From: an uncultured Clostridia bacterium
GTDB taxonomy: Bacteria; Bacillota; Clostridia; Oscillospirales; Acutalibacteraceae
Length of the DNA: 64,000 bases
Assembly (NCBI GenBank): GCA_947589575.1
Contig: CANQBM010000003.1
Span: 62,001-126,000 of the forward strand
Direction of reading: 5' to 3'
The notes below the pieces were generated by a model. It was not told the DNA's origin, ran no database searches, and saw only the letters and a list, made by a program, of their open reading frames with translations. Shown one piece after another: positions 17,755 to 26,540 of this stretch; position 1 is the first letter of the stretch; each line of letters opens with the position of its first letter. The translations under genes were made by a program, and so were the position numbers.

Positions 17755-17905
17755 CTGTTTTCCTGCTTTTAAATTTAATTTTTACAACCTAAAATAAAAA
17801 TATGTAAAAAAACAGATAGTCAGTTCCTGTTTTTTGCAAGAAGAAAAAAACCGAGATTTCGATTAATTTCCTCATTTGCAGAAATTGTAACATAATTTAA
17901 AATTT
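17755..17905 (-). pseudogene. Decayed second copy of gtrA
   Basis: Pieces of the intact gtrA (15233-15709) and its promoter region are recognisable here in order: the 3' end (17755-17775, CTGCTTTTAAATT against CTTGCTTTTAAAT), an internal block (17810-17870, sharing AACAGAT, TCCTGTTTTT, GCAAGAAG and GATTAATT-like stretches with 15388-15450), and the upstream region (17876-17905 against 15730-15765). Large deletions and frame breaks leave no ORF. It now forms the 5' leader of the big membrane-protein gene. Confidence 0.8.
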
Positions 17906-18010
17906 TAAGCAGTTATTATGTAGTATTGCGTAAAAATCATTACAAATTGCAGATTTTCTGATACAATTTGACTCTTTTTTCACCTGTAAAAATTATATAG
18001 TTCAAAACGG

Positions 18011-18052
18011 AAAAAAGCTGAGGCAAAAAATAATTTTTTGCCTCAGCTTTTT
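18011..18052 (-). terminator. Strong terminator after rqcP
   Basis: GCTGAGGCAAAAAA and TTTTTTGCCTCAGC are perfect arms around a three-base loop, flanked by A6 and T6. It ends the mazG-HU-rqcP run. The 17743-18066 interval otherwise holds only the gtrA remnant and its old promoter. Confidence 0.92.
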
Positions 18053-18066
18053 TGTTGTGATTAAAT

Positions 18067-18306
18067 TTATAATTGCTCATACATTTTAACTGCATCATCC
18101 TTAAGAGCGTGTTCGGTTACAAGCAGAACCTTATATACTTTAACATTATTACCAAAGGTTATTTTAATTTCATCTCCAGCTTTAACATCATATGAGGCTC
18201 TGGCTGTTTTTCCGTTTACCTCAACCTTTCCTGCGTCACACGCCTCGTTTGCGATTGTCCGCCTTTTAATAATTCTTGAAACCTTTAAATATTTATCTAA
18301 TCTCAT
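18067..18306 (-). CDS. rqcP: RNA-binding S4 domain protein RqcP (YabO)
   Basis: A 79-residue S4-domain protein (MRLDKYLKVSRIIKRRTIANEACDAGKVEVNG). In Firmicutes RqcP/YabO binds the 50S subunit with RqcH and supports poly-alanine tailing of stalled nascent chains. Location next to HU and mazG is the conserved yab order; yabP would normally be next but the glycosyl-transfer module intervenes. Confidence 0.93.
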   Translation of the reverse strand: MRLDKYLKVSRIIKRRTIANEACDAGKVEVNGKTARASYDVKAGDEIKITFGNNVKVYKVLLVTEHALKDDAVKMYEQL

Positions 18307-18337
18307 AATATACCGCCAACTTTACAAAACATAAAAT

Positions 18338-18367
18338 AAGGCGCCGATAAACTAAAATCGGCGCCTT
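18338..18367 (-). terminator. Hairpin after the HU gene
   Basis: AAGGCGCCGAT (18338-18348) and ATCGGCGCCTT (18357-18367) pair perfectly around an eight-base loop. The T tract is interrupted, so it may terminate only part of the transcripts and set a high HU to low rqcP ratio. Confidence 0.8.
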
Positions 18368-18380
18368 AATACAATGAAAC

Positions 18381-18653
18381 TTATTTTACAGCATCCTTGA
18401 GAGCTGAACCAGCCTTAAATGCAGGAACCTTTGTCTCAGGAATAGAGATAGATGCTTTTGTAAGAGGATTAATACCTGTACGTGCGGCACGAGTCTTAAC
18501 AGCAAAGGTGCCGAAACCAACAAGAGAAACCTTATCTCCGTCAGCGAGCGCGTCTTTAACTGAGTCTAAAACTGCTGATACCGCAGCCTCTGCATCTTTC
18601 TTAGAAAGGTCTGTTTTTGCAGCAACAGCTGCTACGAGTTCTGTTTTATTCAT
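18381..18653 (-). CDS. hup: HU-family DNA-binding protein
   Basis: A 90-residue HU/IHF-family nucleoid protein (MNKTELVAAVAAKTDLSKKDAE; core VSLVGFGTFAVKTRAARTGINP). It binds and bends DNA as a dimer. Standard length and sequence. It lies 26 bases after mazG and ends at a strong hairpin. Confidence 0.97.
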   Translation of the reverse strand: MNKTELVAAVAAKTDLSKKDAEAAVSAVLDSVKDALADGDKVSLVGFGTFAVKTRAARTGINPLTKASISIPETKVPAFKAGSALKDAVK

Positions 18654-18679
18654 TTAAAATTCCTCCGTTTTGCCGATTA

Positions 18680-19498
18680 TTAATCGGCTGTAATTTCTTT
18701 TGCATTATCCCATAACAAATCAAGCTCATTTAATGAAGAGTCATTCATTGATATGCCCTTTTCCTCTGCAAGCTGTTCAACTGCATTAAAACGTCTGATA
18801 AATTTATCGGTTGCATTTTTTAATGCCTCTTCACTGTCAACACCGATAAACCTTGAAACATTTACACAGGAAAAAAGCAGATCGCCGAATTCATCCTCAA
18901 TATCGGGTGAATCATTACGGTCAATAGCATTGTTTAACTCGTTAATCTCCTCATATACCTTGCTGAATGCACCACTGATGTCTTTCCAGTCAAAGCCGGC
19001 CTTTGAAGCCTTTGACTGAACCTTCTGAGCACGCATAAGAGCAGGAAGCTCATTAGGAATTGCTGACATGGACAGACCAGGTTTATTCATCCCCTTTGTC
19101 TTAAGCTTTACAGCCTCCCAGTTTGAAAGCGCGTCATCAACATTATCAGCCTTAACATCACCGAAAACGTGCGGATGTCGGATAATAAGTTTTTTACAAA
19201 TATCATTGCAGACATCGTTAAAATCAAAACTGCCCTCTTCCCTTTCCATTTCACAATGCAAAGCAATCTGGAGCAAAACATCACCGAGTTCCTCTTTAAG
19301 ACCGGGCTTGTTTTTTTGATTTATTGCCTCAATTACTTCGTAGGTCTCCTCGATAAAATTCTTTTTAATCGAGGTGTGAGTCTGCGCTCTGTCCCACGGG
19401 CATCCATCCGGTGCTCTGAGCAGTGTAACTATTGCAATTAAATCATCAATACTGTACTTATCCTTCTGTTTAAATTCAACAGCCACTGAACCACTCAC
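18680..19498 (-). CDS. mazG: Nucleoside triphosphate pyrophosphohydrolase MazG
   Basis: A 272-residue MazG (YabN C-half type) that hydrolyses (d)NTPs to NMP and pyrophosphate, cleaning the nucleotide pool. Two tandem MazG domains are visible: LLRAPDGCPWDRAQTHTSI with EETYEVIEAI and EELGDVLLQIALH in the first, and the EFGDLLFSCVNVSRF helix in the second. The frame opens at a GTG; a second GTG four codons later is possible and neither has a strong ribosome-binding site. The tetrapyrrole-methylase half found in Bacillus YabN is absent. Confidence 0.92.
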   Translation of the reverse strand: MSGSVAVEFKQKDKYSIDDLIAIVTLLRAPDGCPWDRAQTHTSIKKNFIEETYEVIEAINQKNKPGLKEELGDVLLQIALHCEMEREEGSFDFNDVCNDICKKLIIRHPHVFGDVKADNVDDALSNWEAVKLKTKGMNKPGLSMSAIPNELPALMRAQKVQSKASKAGFDWKDISGAFSKVYEEINELNNAIDRNDSPDIEDEFGDLLFSCVNVSRFIGVDSEEALKNATDKFIRRFNAVEQLAEEKGISMNDSSLNELDLLWDNAKEITAD

Positions 19499-19522
19499 TT
19501 TCGATTAACTTGTCTAAAAGTA

Positions 19523-19551
19523 AATATACAATAAAGATTTTAAAATTTCAA
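19523..19551 (-). promoter_or_regulatory. Sigma-A promoter for mazG-HU-rqcP
   Basis: Minus-strand TTGAAA (19551-19546) and TATATT (19528-19523), spacing 17 bases, 25 bases before the mazG start. Confidence 0.75.
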
Positions 19552-19573
19552 GTATTTATGTATAAAATTTATA

Positions 19574-21223
19574 TTATTTTATGGATTTTATTTCCTTTAA
19601 AGACACACAATTCATCAAAATAAGCAGTACACAGAAGGATAATAGACAAACGGTTGCACTTAGTATAAAAACGAGTATATCTGACATTGAACTGCTAATG
19701 GACTCTCTTATTGATGAAGTTGAAAAATATGCCAGAGCAGCGCAGGCAACAGGCTTTATGAATATTTCAAGCAAGCTGAATTTTGCTTTTGTCTTTTTGT
19801 GTATTATTATCATATTCCATACAAGAATTATAAAATAACCTATAAAGTTTGATATTGAACTTCCCAAAATATTAATATTGCCGTTTGTAATTAATATGAA
19901 ATTCAGTATAACTCTTACAACTGCCGACACGGCAAACGGCACTATTGTCTGCTTTGAATATCCGAGCGCCTGCGCGCAGTAGACTGACGTTGACGCTGCT
20001 GCGCAGGGCAGTGAAGTCATACCGAATAAAAACAGAAGTCTTCCTGCATTTTGAACAATATCTTCATTACTACCCGAATAAAAAATTGACAGTAAATCAT
20101 TATAAAACAGACAGATTGCCGCTCCGCCTCCAACAGACATAATAACGGTATATTTAAAGATACTTGTAAGAAGTGACGAAAACCTTTCCTGTCCGTTTTC
20201 AAAAGCTGTGCTTACCGCCGGAACAGCGCTTACTCCGAGCGCCATAACCGCCGCGGGTACAAGATTTTTAAAATCAAGCGCTACCGCGTAAATACCGAAG
20301 ACATATGTATAAATATCACTGCTTTCCAAGCCGTACTGCGCCGAAAGAACATTCGGGTCACAAAGCGAAAGACAATACTGAATTGAAGAGGTATCCGCGA
20401 AATTTGCAAGGCTCTGAACAACTGTAGCACCGACAAGACCCGCGCTGAAGGTTAAAAGCTCAGAATACGCGCTCTTTGAATTCACTTTATCCTTTGGCAG
20501 TATATTATAGTATTTAATCTTTGCATAAACACCCGCAAAAATATATCCCGCAATACTTCCGATAGTCACACCAAGCATTGCACAGGCAGAGGTTATGGGA
20601 TAAATAACCGAAAGGGCTTCCTCGTCATTCATAACGCCGATGCCAAAAACCGTACCGTTTTCAATATAAAATCCATACAGCCAGCTCATTGAAAACCGCG
20701 CAAACAACAGACCGAATATCATTTTGCACAGCGCCTCAATAGTCTGACTTATTGCAGTCGCCTTCATATCAAGAAAGCCTTCCGCAAATGCCCTGTGGCA
20801 GGCGCAGAGGCAGGAAAAAAATATTGAAGGCGCAAGCGCAAGTATTGTATAAATGCTTTTAGGCGAGGATGCTATAAAATTTGCATAAGGCTTTGCCGTA
20901 ATTAATATAATTCCGAGACCGATAATACCAACGATAAAAAATAGTTTTTTTGCGGCCTTTCTAAGCGCCTTTATTCTCAACCTGTCGCCCTTTGCCTCGT
21001 AGCTGCTGACAAGTCTTGTAAGCGCAAGCGGAAACGCGCCCATAGTAAGCGCGTGAAACGGCATACAAAAATTATACGCAACAGAAAAATATCCTCTGCC
21101 TGTTGCGCCTATGTAATTTGTCAGAGGGATTTTATATACGGCGCTTATTATTTTAACAATTACAGTTGCCGCAAGTAAAATAATTGCCGATGTAATATAC
21201 CTTTCCTTAAGACTTTTTTTCAA
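19574..21223 (-). CDS. MOP-family flippase, SpoVB/YabM-like
   Basis: A roughly 550-residue polytopic protein with about 14 hydrophobic helices of the polysaccharide transporter/MurJ-SpoVB family (ATVIVKIISAVYKIPLTNYIGATGRGYF is a typical start). Such proteins flip lipid-linked sugars; YabM/SpoVB homologues act in cortex or wall precursor export. The position before mazG matches yabM. The frame extends to 21277 but its first codons run through the terminator of the previous gene; AGGTGA supports the TTG at 21223, with the ATG at 21238 as alternative. Confidence 0.87.
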   Translation of the reverse strand: MKKSLKERYITSAIILLAATVIVKIISAVYKIPLTNYIGATGRGYFSVAYNFCMPFHALTMGAFPLALTRLVSSYEAKGDRLRIKALRKAAKKLFFIVGIIGLGIILITAKPYANFIASSPKSIYTILALAPSIFFSCLCACHRAFAEGFLDMKATAISQTIEALCKMIFGLLFARFSMSWLYGFYIENGTVFGIGVMNDEEALSVIYPITSACAMLGVTIGSIAGYIFAGVYAKIKYYNILPKDKVNSKSAYSELLTFSAGLVGATVVQSLANFADTSSIQYCLSLCDPNVLSAQYGLESSDIYTYVFGIYAVALDFKNLVPAAVMALGVSAVPAVSTAFENGQERFSSLLTSIFKYTVIMSVGGGAAICLFYNDLLSIFYSGSNEDIVQNAGRLLFLFGMTSLPCAAASTSVYCAQALGYSKQTIVPFAVSAVVRVILNFILITNGNINILGSSISNFIGYFIILVWNMIIIHKKTKAKFSLLEIFIKPVACAALAYFSTSSIRESISSSMSDILVFILSATVCLLSFCVLLILMNCVSLKEIKSIK

Positions 21224-21240
21224 AAAATCACCTGACATAA

Positions 21241-21269
21241 AAAAATCAGGCAGTACGTTTGTACTGCCT
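21241..21269 (-). terminator. Terminator after the coiled-coil protein gene
   Basis: AGGCAGTAC (21248-21256) and GTACTGCCT (21261-21269) form a perfect stem with a four-base loop, followed on the minus strand by seven T residues just ahead of the flippase start. Confidence 0.9.
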
Positions 21270-21295
21270 TTAAACATCTTTTTATTATTCTTAAT

Positions 21296-21757
21296 TTAAT
21301 TTTCTTTCTTTACTTCGTCGGTATTTTCAGCGTCAACCGTTACCTCGCTTTTACTGCCATTATCCGAATCTTTTTGAAAAGCGTTTTTTGTTTTCTTTGC
21401 AGCTCCGGCAACAGCCTCGCTGAAATTAGCCTTTGCTTCTTCAATCTCCGCTGTTAAAAGAGAAATTTTTTCTTTTATCAGTTTAATACGATTAACAATA
21501 TCCTCTTTTTCCGAAGAATTGATTTCTTCACCTATTAAGAGATTATACTGAATTTCTCCGTATTTTTCATATAGTTTTGAAAGCTTTGTTTTTGCGTCAA
21601 GACATTCAATCTTTTTACGGCTGATTTCAAGATGCTCCGCGCTTTTTTTTCCGAAATTTTCAGCCATATCAATCGTTTTGTTAAAAACCTCTTCAAGCTT
21701 TGGATTATTCAAATTTATATCGCTGTTTGAGAAAATGTCACTGAATTTTATCGACAC
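21296..21757 (-). CDS. Hypothetical coiled-coil protein
   Basis: A 153-residue, charged, helical protein without a signal peptide or membrane helix; heptad-like stretches (around 35-110) predict a coiled coil, and the tail (KDSDNGSKSEVTVDAENTDE) is acidic and low-complexity. I do not recognise a characterised family. The GTG at 21757 follows AGAGGTGA; the GTG nine bases upstream lies within that site. It has its own promoter and terminator, so it is a single-gene unit. Confidence 0.65.
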   Translation of the reverse strand: MSIKFSDIFSNSDINLNNPKLEEVFNKTIDMAENFGKKSAEHLEISRKKIECLDAKTKLSKLYEKYGEIQYNLLIGEEINSSEKEDIVNRIKLIKEKISLLTAEIEEAKANFSEAVAGAAKKTKNAFQKDSDNGSKSEVTVDAENTDEVKKEN

Positions 21758-21776
21758 TGTTATCACCTCTTAGTTC

Positions 21777-21805
21777 ATTATATTACAAGCTGTAAAATAA
21801 TGCAA
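21777..21805 (-). promoter_or_regulatory. Sigma-A promoter for the coiled-coil gene
   Basis: Minus-strand TTGCAT (21805-21800) and TATAAT (21782-21777) with 17-base spacing, about 20 bases before the start codon. Confidence 0.8.
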
Positions 21806-21832
21806 TACTTCAGGTGTTATTAATTCTTTGTA

Positions 21833-23266
21833 TTATCTATATTCATTATAAAAATCATATATACCCTTCTTGCGTGAAATAATTTCATCAAAATTATCTA
21901 TATATTCATAAGGATATTTGTAATTATAAATACGCTCGATTTTACCGGATTTTGTGTCTTTCAATCTTGTAACCGCACCTGCGCCGACTGCAAATACGGA
22001 ATGTGTTTCGTCCATCATATAGACATTGTAAAGGCACTCTCTGCCCTCTTTGCACCATCCGACATTTTCAAGATTTGCAAGTGACTTTGACTGTCTGTAC
22101 ATATAATACGGATAGTATTCATTATTTTTTAATACTTCATTTGAGTAATCAACCATATTGCACGCGGTAATTCTGTCGGTTATATCAAAAGTTCTTTCAC
22201 GGGTTACCATATATGCCGCTGACTTTAATGCGAGCGTGTGAACGGTTACAGATTCAGCGCCGAGCTTAACTGCGGTGTTAATGCTGTTTTTAAATGAATC
22301 ATAATTATCTTTGGGAAGTCCTGCGATAAAATCCATATTGATATTATCAAAACCGTAATTTCTCGCAAGATTAAACGCTTCAATCGTCTGCTTTGACGTA
22401 TGTTTTCTTCCTATTTCGGCAAGGACCTCGTCATTGAAAGTCTGCGGATTAATACTGATACGGCTTACGCCCGCCTCTTTGAGCGCTGTCAATTTTTGCG
22501 GTGTTACAGTATCCGGACGTCCTGCCTCAACCGTGTATTCCCTTAAGTTTGACAAGTCAAAGCTGTTTTCTATCGCGGTAAAAATTCTTGAGAGCAGAAC
22601 GGCGTCAAGCGTGGTAGGAGTTCCGCCACCAAAATAAACTGTTTCAAGCCTCAAATTAAGACTTGAGGCGATTTCCCCAGTTTTCTCAATCTCCGCGCAA
22701 AGCAGGTCAACATAAGGCTCAATCAATTTCTTGGTTCTTTCAATCGAATGTGACACAAAGGAGCAGTAGGAACAGCGTGTCGGACAAAAAGGTATGGAAA
22801 CATAAAGCGAAAAGGAATTTTCACTTGAAAGTGAAATAATTTTGTTTTCGCGTTTCATAATCTCAACAGCCAAATCTGCTTTTGGCGGTGCTACAAGAAA
22901 TTTATTAATAAAATAATTTCTTGCTCCCTGCTCGCCGTACCGGTTTGCAAAACGGTGCATCAGCTTTGCGGGGCGGACGCCGAAGAGTATTCCCCATGCG
23001 GGCTTAAATCCCATAAGTTCGCTGAGTACGTTATAAAGCAAAACGGACATAGCGGTTGCCATATCCTCATTGTTTTCTGATATATGAGTTTTTTTCAAAG
23101 ACTTATCATACACCCTTGCTTCAACTGTCAGGGTGTTTTCTTCCCTTTCGGTAATGATAACAATGTCATCTCCGCCTTCGCTCTTAATTTTCTCATACGG
23201 AAAAAAGATTGTGCAAAGATTTTTCATATCAAATTCAAAGGGATGGTTAACAGCTTTAAGTATCAT
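21833..23266 (-). CDS. hemZ: HemZ-like radical SAM coproporphyrinogen III oxidase
   Basis: A 477-residue radical SAM enzyme of the HemZ type. The N-terminal 150 residues are the HemZ-specific extension; the radical SAM core starts at YVSIPFCPTRCSYCSFVS with the CxxxCxxC cluster motif, followed by ETVYFGGGTPTTL and the HemN-like IDFIAGLP region. The family is named for oxygen-independent coproporphyrinogen III dehydrogenation, but HemN-like proteins also include other enzymes, so substrate is uncertain. Last gene of the recJ-rel-dtd-MBL-hemZ run, seven bases after the MBL gene. Confidence 0.87.
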   Translation of the reverse strand: MILKAVNHPFEFDMKNLCTIFFPYEKIKSEGGDDIVIITEREENTLTVEARVYDKSLKKTHISENNEDMATAMSVLLYNVLSELMGFKPAWGILFGVRPAKLMHRFANRYGEQGARNYFINKFLVAPPKADLAVEIMKRENKIISLSSENSFSLYVSIPFCPTRCSYCSFVSHSIERTKKLIEPYVDLLCAEIEKTGEIASSLNLRLETVYFGGGTPTTLDAVLLSRIFTAIENSFDLSNLREYTVEAGRPDTVTPQKLTALKEAGVSRISINPQTFNDEVLAEIGRKHTSKQTIEAFNLARNYGFDNINMDFIAGLPKDNYDSFKNSINTAVKLGAESVTVHTLALKSAAYMVTRERTFDITDRITACNMVDYSNEVLKNNEYYPYYMYRQSKSLANLENVGWCKEGRECLYNVYMMDETHSVFAVGAGAVTRLKDTKSGKIERIYNYKYPYEYIDNFDEIISRKKGIYDFYNEYR

Positions 23267-23273
23267 AAAAATC

Positions 23274-23888
23274 CTATTTCATATACGGGTTGTTTTCTCT
23301 TTCAAAATCAAGCGTTGACATTCTGTCGTGACCCGGATAAACCGTTAAATTACCGTCAAGCGCCGAAAGCTTTTTAAGACTTGCAAGAATTTCCGACGAT
23401 GAACCTCCCGGAAAATCTGTACGTCCGCAGGAGCAGAAAAAGAGAGTATCACCTGTGAAAAGCTTATCATCGCAAAGGTAGCATACTCCGCCTTTTGTAT
23501 GCCCGGGAGTCGCAATAACTTTAACAGCGCTGTTGCCGAGAGTAATTATATCCCCTTCACTAACGATAATATCCGCTTTTGTATCGTTATGCACTCCGCC
23601 GCAAAAAGCGGCAAGACTGTGTTTTGAAGAGGACAACATAGGCTCGTCTTCACGGCTTATTACAACCTTGGCGCCTGTAAGCTCCTTTATCCCCTTAACG
23701 CCTCCGATATGGTCAAAATGGCCGTGTGTTAAAAGGATATATTTAAGATCCGCGCCGGAAATAAAGTCCCTCATTTTCCCGTTGTCTTGCGTACAGTCAA
23801 TAAGAGCGGATTTGCCTGTATCTCTATCGGTTATGAGATAGCAGTTATTTTCAAGACTGCCGAAAACAGCATATTTAACATCAAGCAT
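23274..23888 (-). CDS. MBL-fold metallohydrolase (glyoxalase II-like)
   Basis: A 204-residue metallo-beta-lactamase-fold hydrolase. The metal site motif LLTHGHFDHIGG, the later ATPGHTKGGVCY, the Asp in LFTGDTLFF and a C-terminal PGHD are all present. Length and sequence suit the small YcbL/YqgX-like glyoxalase II group, hydrolysing a thioester such as S-lactoyl-thiol. It lies one base after dtd, within a translationally coupled run. Confidence 0.87.
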   Translation of the reverse strand: MLDVKYAVFGSLENNCYLITDRDTGKSALIDCTQDNGKMRDFISGADLKYILLTHGHFDHIGGVKGIKELTGAKVVISREDEPMLSSSKHSLAAFCGGVHNDTKADIIVSEGDIITLGNSAVKVIATPGHTKGGVCYLCDDKLFTGDTLFFCSCGRTDFPGGSSSEILASLKKLSALDGNLTVYPGHDRMSTLDFERENNPYMK

Positions 23889-23889
23889 A

Positions 23890-24339
23890 TCATATTTCCT
23901 TACTATTTAAAATAATTGTAACAGGTCCGTCATTCAAAAGCGATACTTTCATATCAGCGCCGAATTCACCTGTGTCCACCTTTTTAATTCCTGATCTTCT
24001 GAGTCCTTCAACAAGGTACAAATATAGTGCATTAGCTGTATCCGGCGGCGCTGAAGATGTGAAGCTCGGTCTCCTGCCATGTGAGCAGTCAGCACAGAGT
24101 GTAAACTGTGATACAACTAATATTTCCCCGTCAATATCAAGGCAGGATAAATTCATTTTACCGTTTTCGTCCTCAAAAATTCTTAAAACGGGAATTTTTT
24201 TTATCAGCTTATCTGCGTCTTCTTTTGTATCGCCCTGCTCGACACCGAGCAGAATCATAAAGCCCTTATCGGTTTTTCCGACCTCTCTACCGTCAATAAC
24301 GACAGAGGAATATGAAACTCTTTGAATTAAAGCTATCAT
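23890..24339 (-). CDS. dtd: D-aminoacyl-tRNA deacylase
   Basis: A 149-residue DTD homodimer-type enzyme that frees tRNA from wrongly attached D-amino acids (and glycine from tRNA-Ala). Characteristic motifs are visible: VVSQFTLCADCSHGRRPSF, with the SQxT catalytic stretch, and LLNDGPVTIIL, the cross-subunit Gly-Pro motif. It overlaps the rel stop codon by ATGA, the common Firmicutes rel-dtd arrangement. Confidence 0.96.
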   Translation of the reverse strand: MIALIQRVSYSSVVIDGREVGKTDKGFMILLGVEQGDTKEDADKLIKKIPVLRIFEDENGKMNLSCLDIDGEILVVSQFTLCADCSHGRRPSFTSSAPPDTANALYLYLVEGLRRSGIKKVDTGEFGADMKVSLLNDGPVTIILNSKEI

Positions 24340-26540
24340 TGATTACCGCTTCTTTCAATATGATAAACTCCGTCAACCTTTCTAAGTAGCTTAGCAACAC
24401 TTTCAAGATGCTCCTTTGAATTAACGGATATAGTCATTGTGGTAAGGCAGTTGCCGTCATTAATAGGTCTTGCGTTAATTGAATGGATTTTAACATGCGC
24501 ATTTGCCATTTTTGTTGTAATATCAAGCACAACGCCGTCGCGGTCAATCGCATATACGTCAATAGTCGATCTTGCCGCAACCTGTACGCTGCTGTCCCAA
24601 TGCGCGTTTACCCATCGGTCAGGCTCCGGAGAAAGAGAAATGTCAATAGGAACATTTATGCAGTCACGCCTGTGAATTGTAAGACCTGTTCCTCTGTTAA
24701 TAAACCCGATAATAGGCTCTCCGGGAATGGGAGAACAACAGCGCGCCATTTTAATAAGGCAGTTGTCAATTCCCTCAACTACAATACCGTTGGTGCTTTT
24801 TGATGAGGACTCCTCAATATTCATAACGGATCTTGAAGATGTTATGTCTTTAGGTTTCCAGTTACGGTTGTACTCGTCCTTAATACCGGGCATAAGCCTT
24901 GTAATCTGAATACCGCCGTAGCCCACCGCGGCATAAAAATCATCAATATCATTAAAATGCTGACGCTCGGCAATCTTATTTATAAAGCTCTCGTACTGCT
25001 CAGAATCAAGACGTATGAAGTTTCTTTTAAACTCACGCTCAACCTCGGCTTTACCCTGAACAATATTCTCCTCACGCTTTTCCTTTTTAAACCAAGCACG
25101 GATTTTACTTCTCGACTCGCCTGTCTTAACAATATTGAGCCAGTCGCGGCTCGGTCCCTTACCCTGCTGATTTGATGTGAGAATTTCAACAATCTCGCCT
25201 GTTTTGACCTGATAGTCAAGGTTGACAATTTTACCGTTTACCTTTGCACCTACCATTTTATTTCCGACAGCGGAGTGAATAGCATATGCAAAATCAATGA
25301 CGGTTGCTCCTTTGGGCAGTGATTTTACATCACCGCGCGGTGTGAACACATATACCTCCTCAATGGAAAGATCACCCTTTATATTTGCAACAAGCTCTTC
25401 GGCGTTATCGGTTTCATTACCCGCCTCAAGAATCCTGTGTATCCACTCAAGATTATTATCCATTTTATCCTTGCCGCCCTTACCGAGCTTATATTTCCAG
25501 TGAGCGGCAATACCGAATTCGGCAGTCTTGTGCATATCCCAAGTACGAATCTGAATTTCAAACGGCACGCCCGACTTTGACAGCACGGTAGTATGCAGCG
25601 ATTGATACATATTCGGCTTCGGCATTGATATATAGTCCTTGAATCTGCCCGGCAGAGGCTGAAACATATCGTGAACGATACCAAGTGCATTATAACAGTC
25701 AATCATTGAGTCAACAATAATTCGTACCGCATATATGTCAAAAATCTGTTCAAAGTTCTTACCCTTGATATAGACCTTACGGAAAATACCGTGAACAGAT
25801 TTAACTCTTGAGGTAATCTGAACATTATTCATTACAGGTTCTATTTTATCACTTATTTGCTTTGTGATTTCACTGAGGAATTTTTCACCCTGCTCCTTTT
25901 TCATAGAAAGATTTTTTTCTATCTCTTTATAGGCAATCGGGTCAAGATAATAAATCGCTAAATCCTCAAGCTCCTCCTTGATAGGACGGATACCGAGACG
26001 ATGCGCGATAGGAGCATATATTTCCAGTGTTTCAAGGCTTTTTTCTCTCTGCTTATACTCAGGCATATGCTGAAGAGTTCTCATATTATGGAGCCTGTCA
26101 CATAACTTGATAATTATAACACGTATATCCTCGTTCATAGCGATGAACATTTTACGTATATTTTCCGCCTGCACCTCTTCCCTTGTAGAAAGCGGAATCT
26201 GACCAAGTTTTGTTACGCCGTCAACAAGCAGCGCAACCTCGTCGCCGAATGATTTTTTTATATAATCAAGATCGTATTGCGTATCTTCAACAACATCATG
26301 GAGCAGCGCACCTATAATACACTCATTGTCCATACCGAGCTTAAACAGGATTTTAGCAACCGCAACCGGGTGCATAATATACGGCTCGCCCGAACGCCTG
26401 CGCTGGTTTTTATGAGCATCACGCGCAAGATTATATGCCTTTTCAATTTTATCATAATTGTACTGAGGATTCTTTTTTACCTCTTCGAAGAATTCTTCAA
26501 AGCCGTCGTTATATTCCTCATTATAAACTGTATCACTCAA
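24336..26540 (-). CDS. rel: Bifunctional (p)ppGpp synthetase/hydrolase Rel
   Basis: A 734-residue long RSH enzyme controlling the stringent response. Order: HD hydrolase (HPVAVAKIL at 57 and LLHDVVEDT at 80), synthetase (RFKDYISMPKPNMYQSLHTTV with the substrate Tyr/His), TGS domain (VYVFTPRGDVKSLPKGATVIDFAYAIHSAVGNKMVGAKVNG), a zinc-finger-like CCSPIPGEPIIGF, and a C-terminal ACT domain. Both catalytic centres look intact. It overlaps recJ (eight bases) and dtd (four), so it is coupled at both ends. Confidence 0.96.
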   Translation of the reverse strand: MSDTVYNEEYNDGFEEFFEEVKKNPQYNYDKIEKAYNLARDAHKNQRRRSGEPYIMHPVAVAKILFKLGMDNECIIGALLHDVVEDTQYDLDYIKKSFGDEVALLVDGVTKLGQIPLSTREEVQAENIRKMFIAMNEDIRVIIIKLCDRLHNMRTLQHMPEYKQREKSLETLEIYAPIAHRLGIRPIKEELEDLAIYYLDPIAYKEIEKNLSMKKEQGEKFLSEITKQISDKIEPVMNNVQITSRVKSVHGIFRKVYIKGKNFEQIFDIYAVRIIVDSMIDCYNALGIVHDMFQPLPGRFKDYISMPKPNMYQSLHTTVLSKSGVPFEIQIRTWDMHKTAEFGIAAHWKYKLGKGGKDKMDNNLEWIHRILEAGNETDNAEELVANIKGDLSIEEVYVFTPRGDVKSLPKGATVIDFAYAIHSAVGNKMVGAKVNGKIVNLDYQVKTGEIVEILTSNQQGKGPSRDWLNIVKTGESRSKIRAWFKKEKREENIVQGKAEVEREFKRNFIRLDSEQYESFINKIAERQHFNDIDDFYAAVGYGGIQITRLMPGIKDEYNRNWKPKDITSSRSVMNIEESSSKSTNGIVVEGIDNCLIKMARCCSPIPGEPIIGFINRGTGLTIHRRDCINVPIDISLSPEPDRWVNAHWDSSVQVAARSTIDVYAIDRDGVVLDITTKMANAHVKIHSINARPINDGNCLTTMTISVNSKEHLESVAKLLRKVDGVYHIERSGNQ

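Noticed and set aside
21223-21277. Longer start of the flippase gene (MFKGSTNVLPDFFM...)
   Set aside because: Those codons run through the perfect terminator hairpin of the upstream gene; a start with a ribosome-binding site lies after it.
24441-25591. Several plus-strand ORFs inside rel
   Set aside because: Shadow frames opposite a complete RSH protein.
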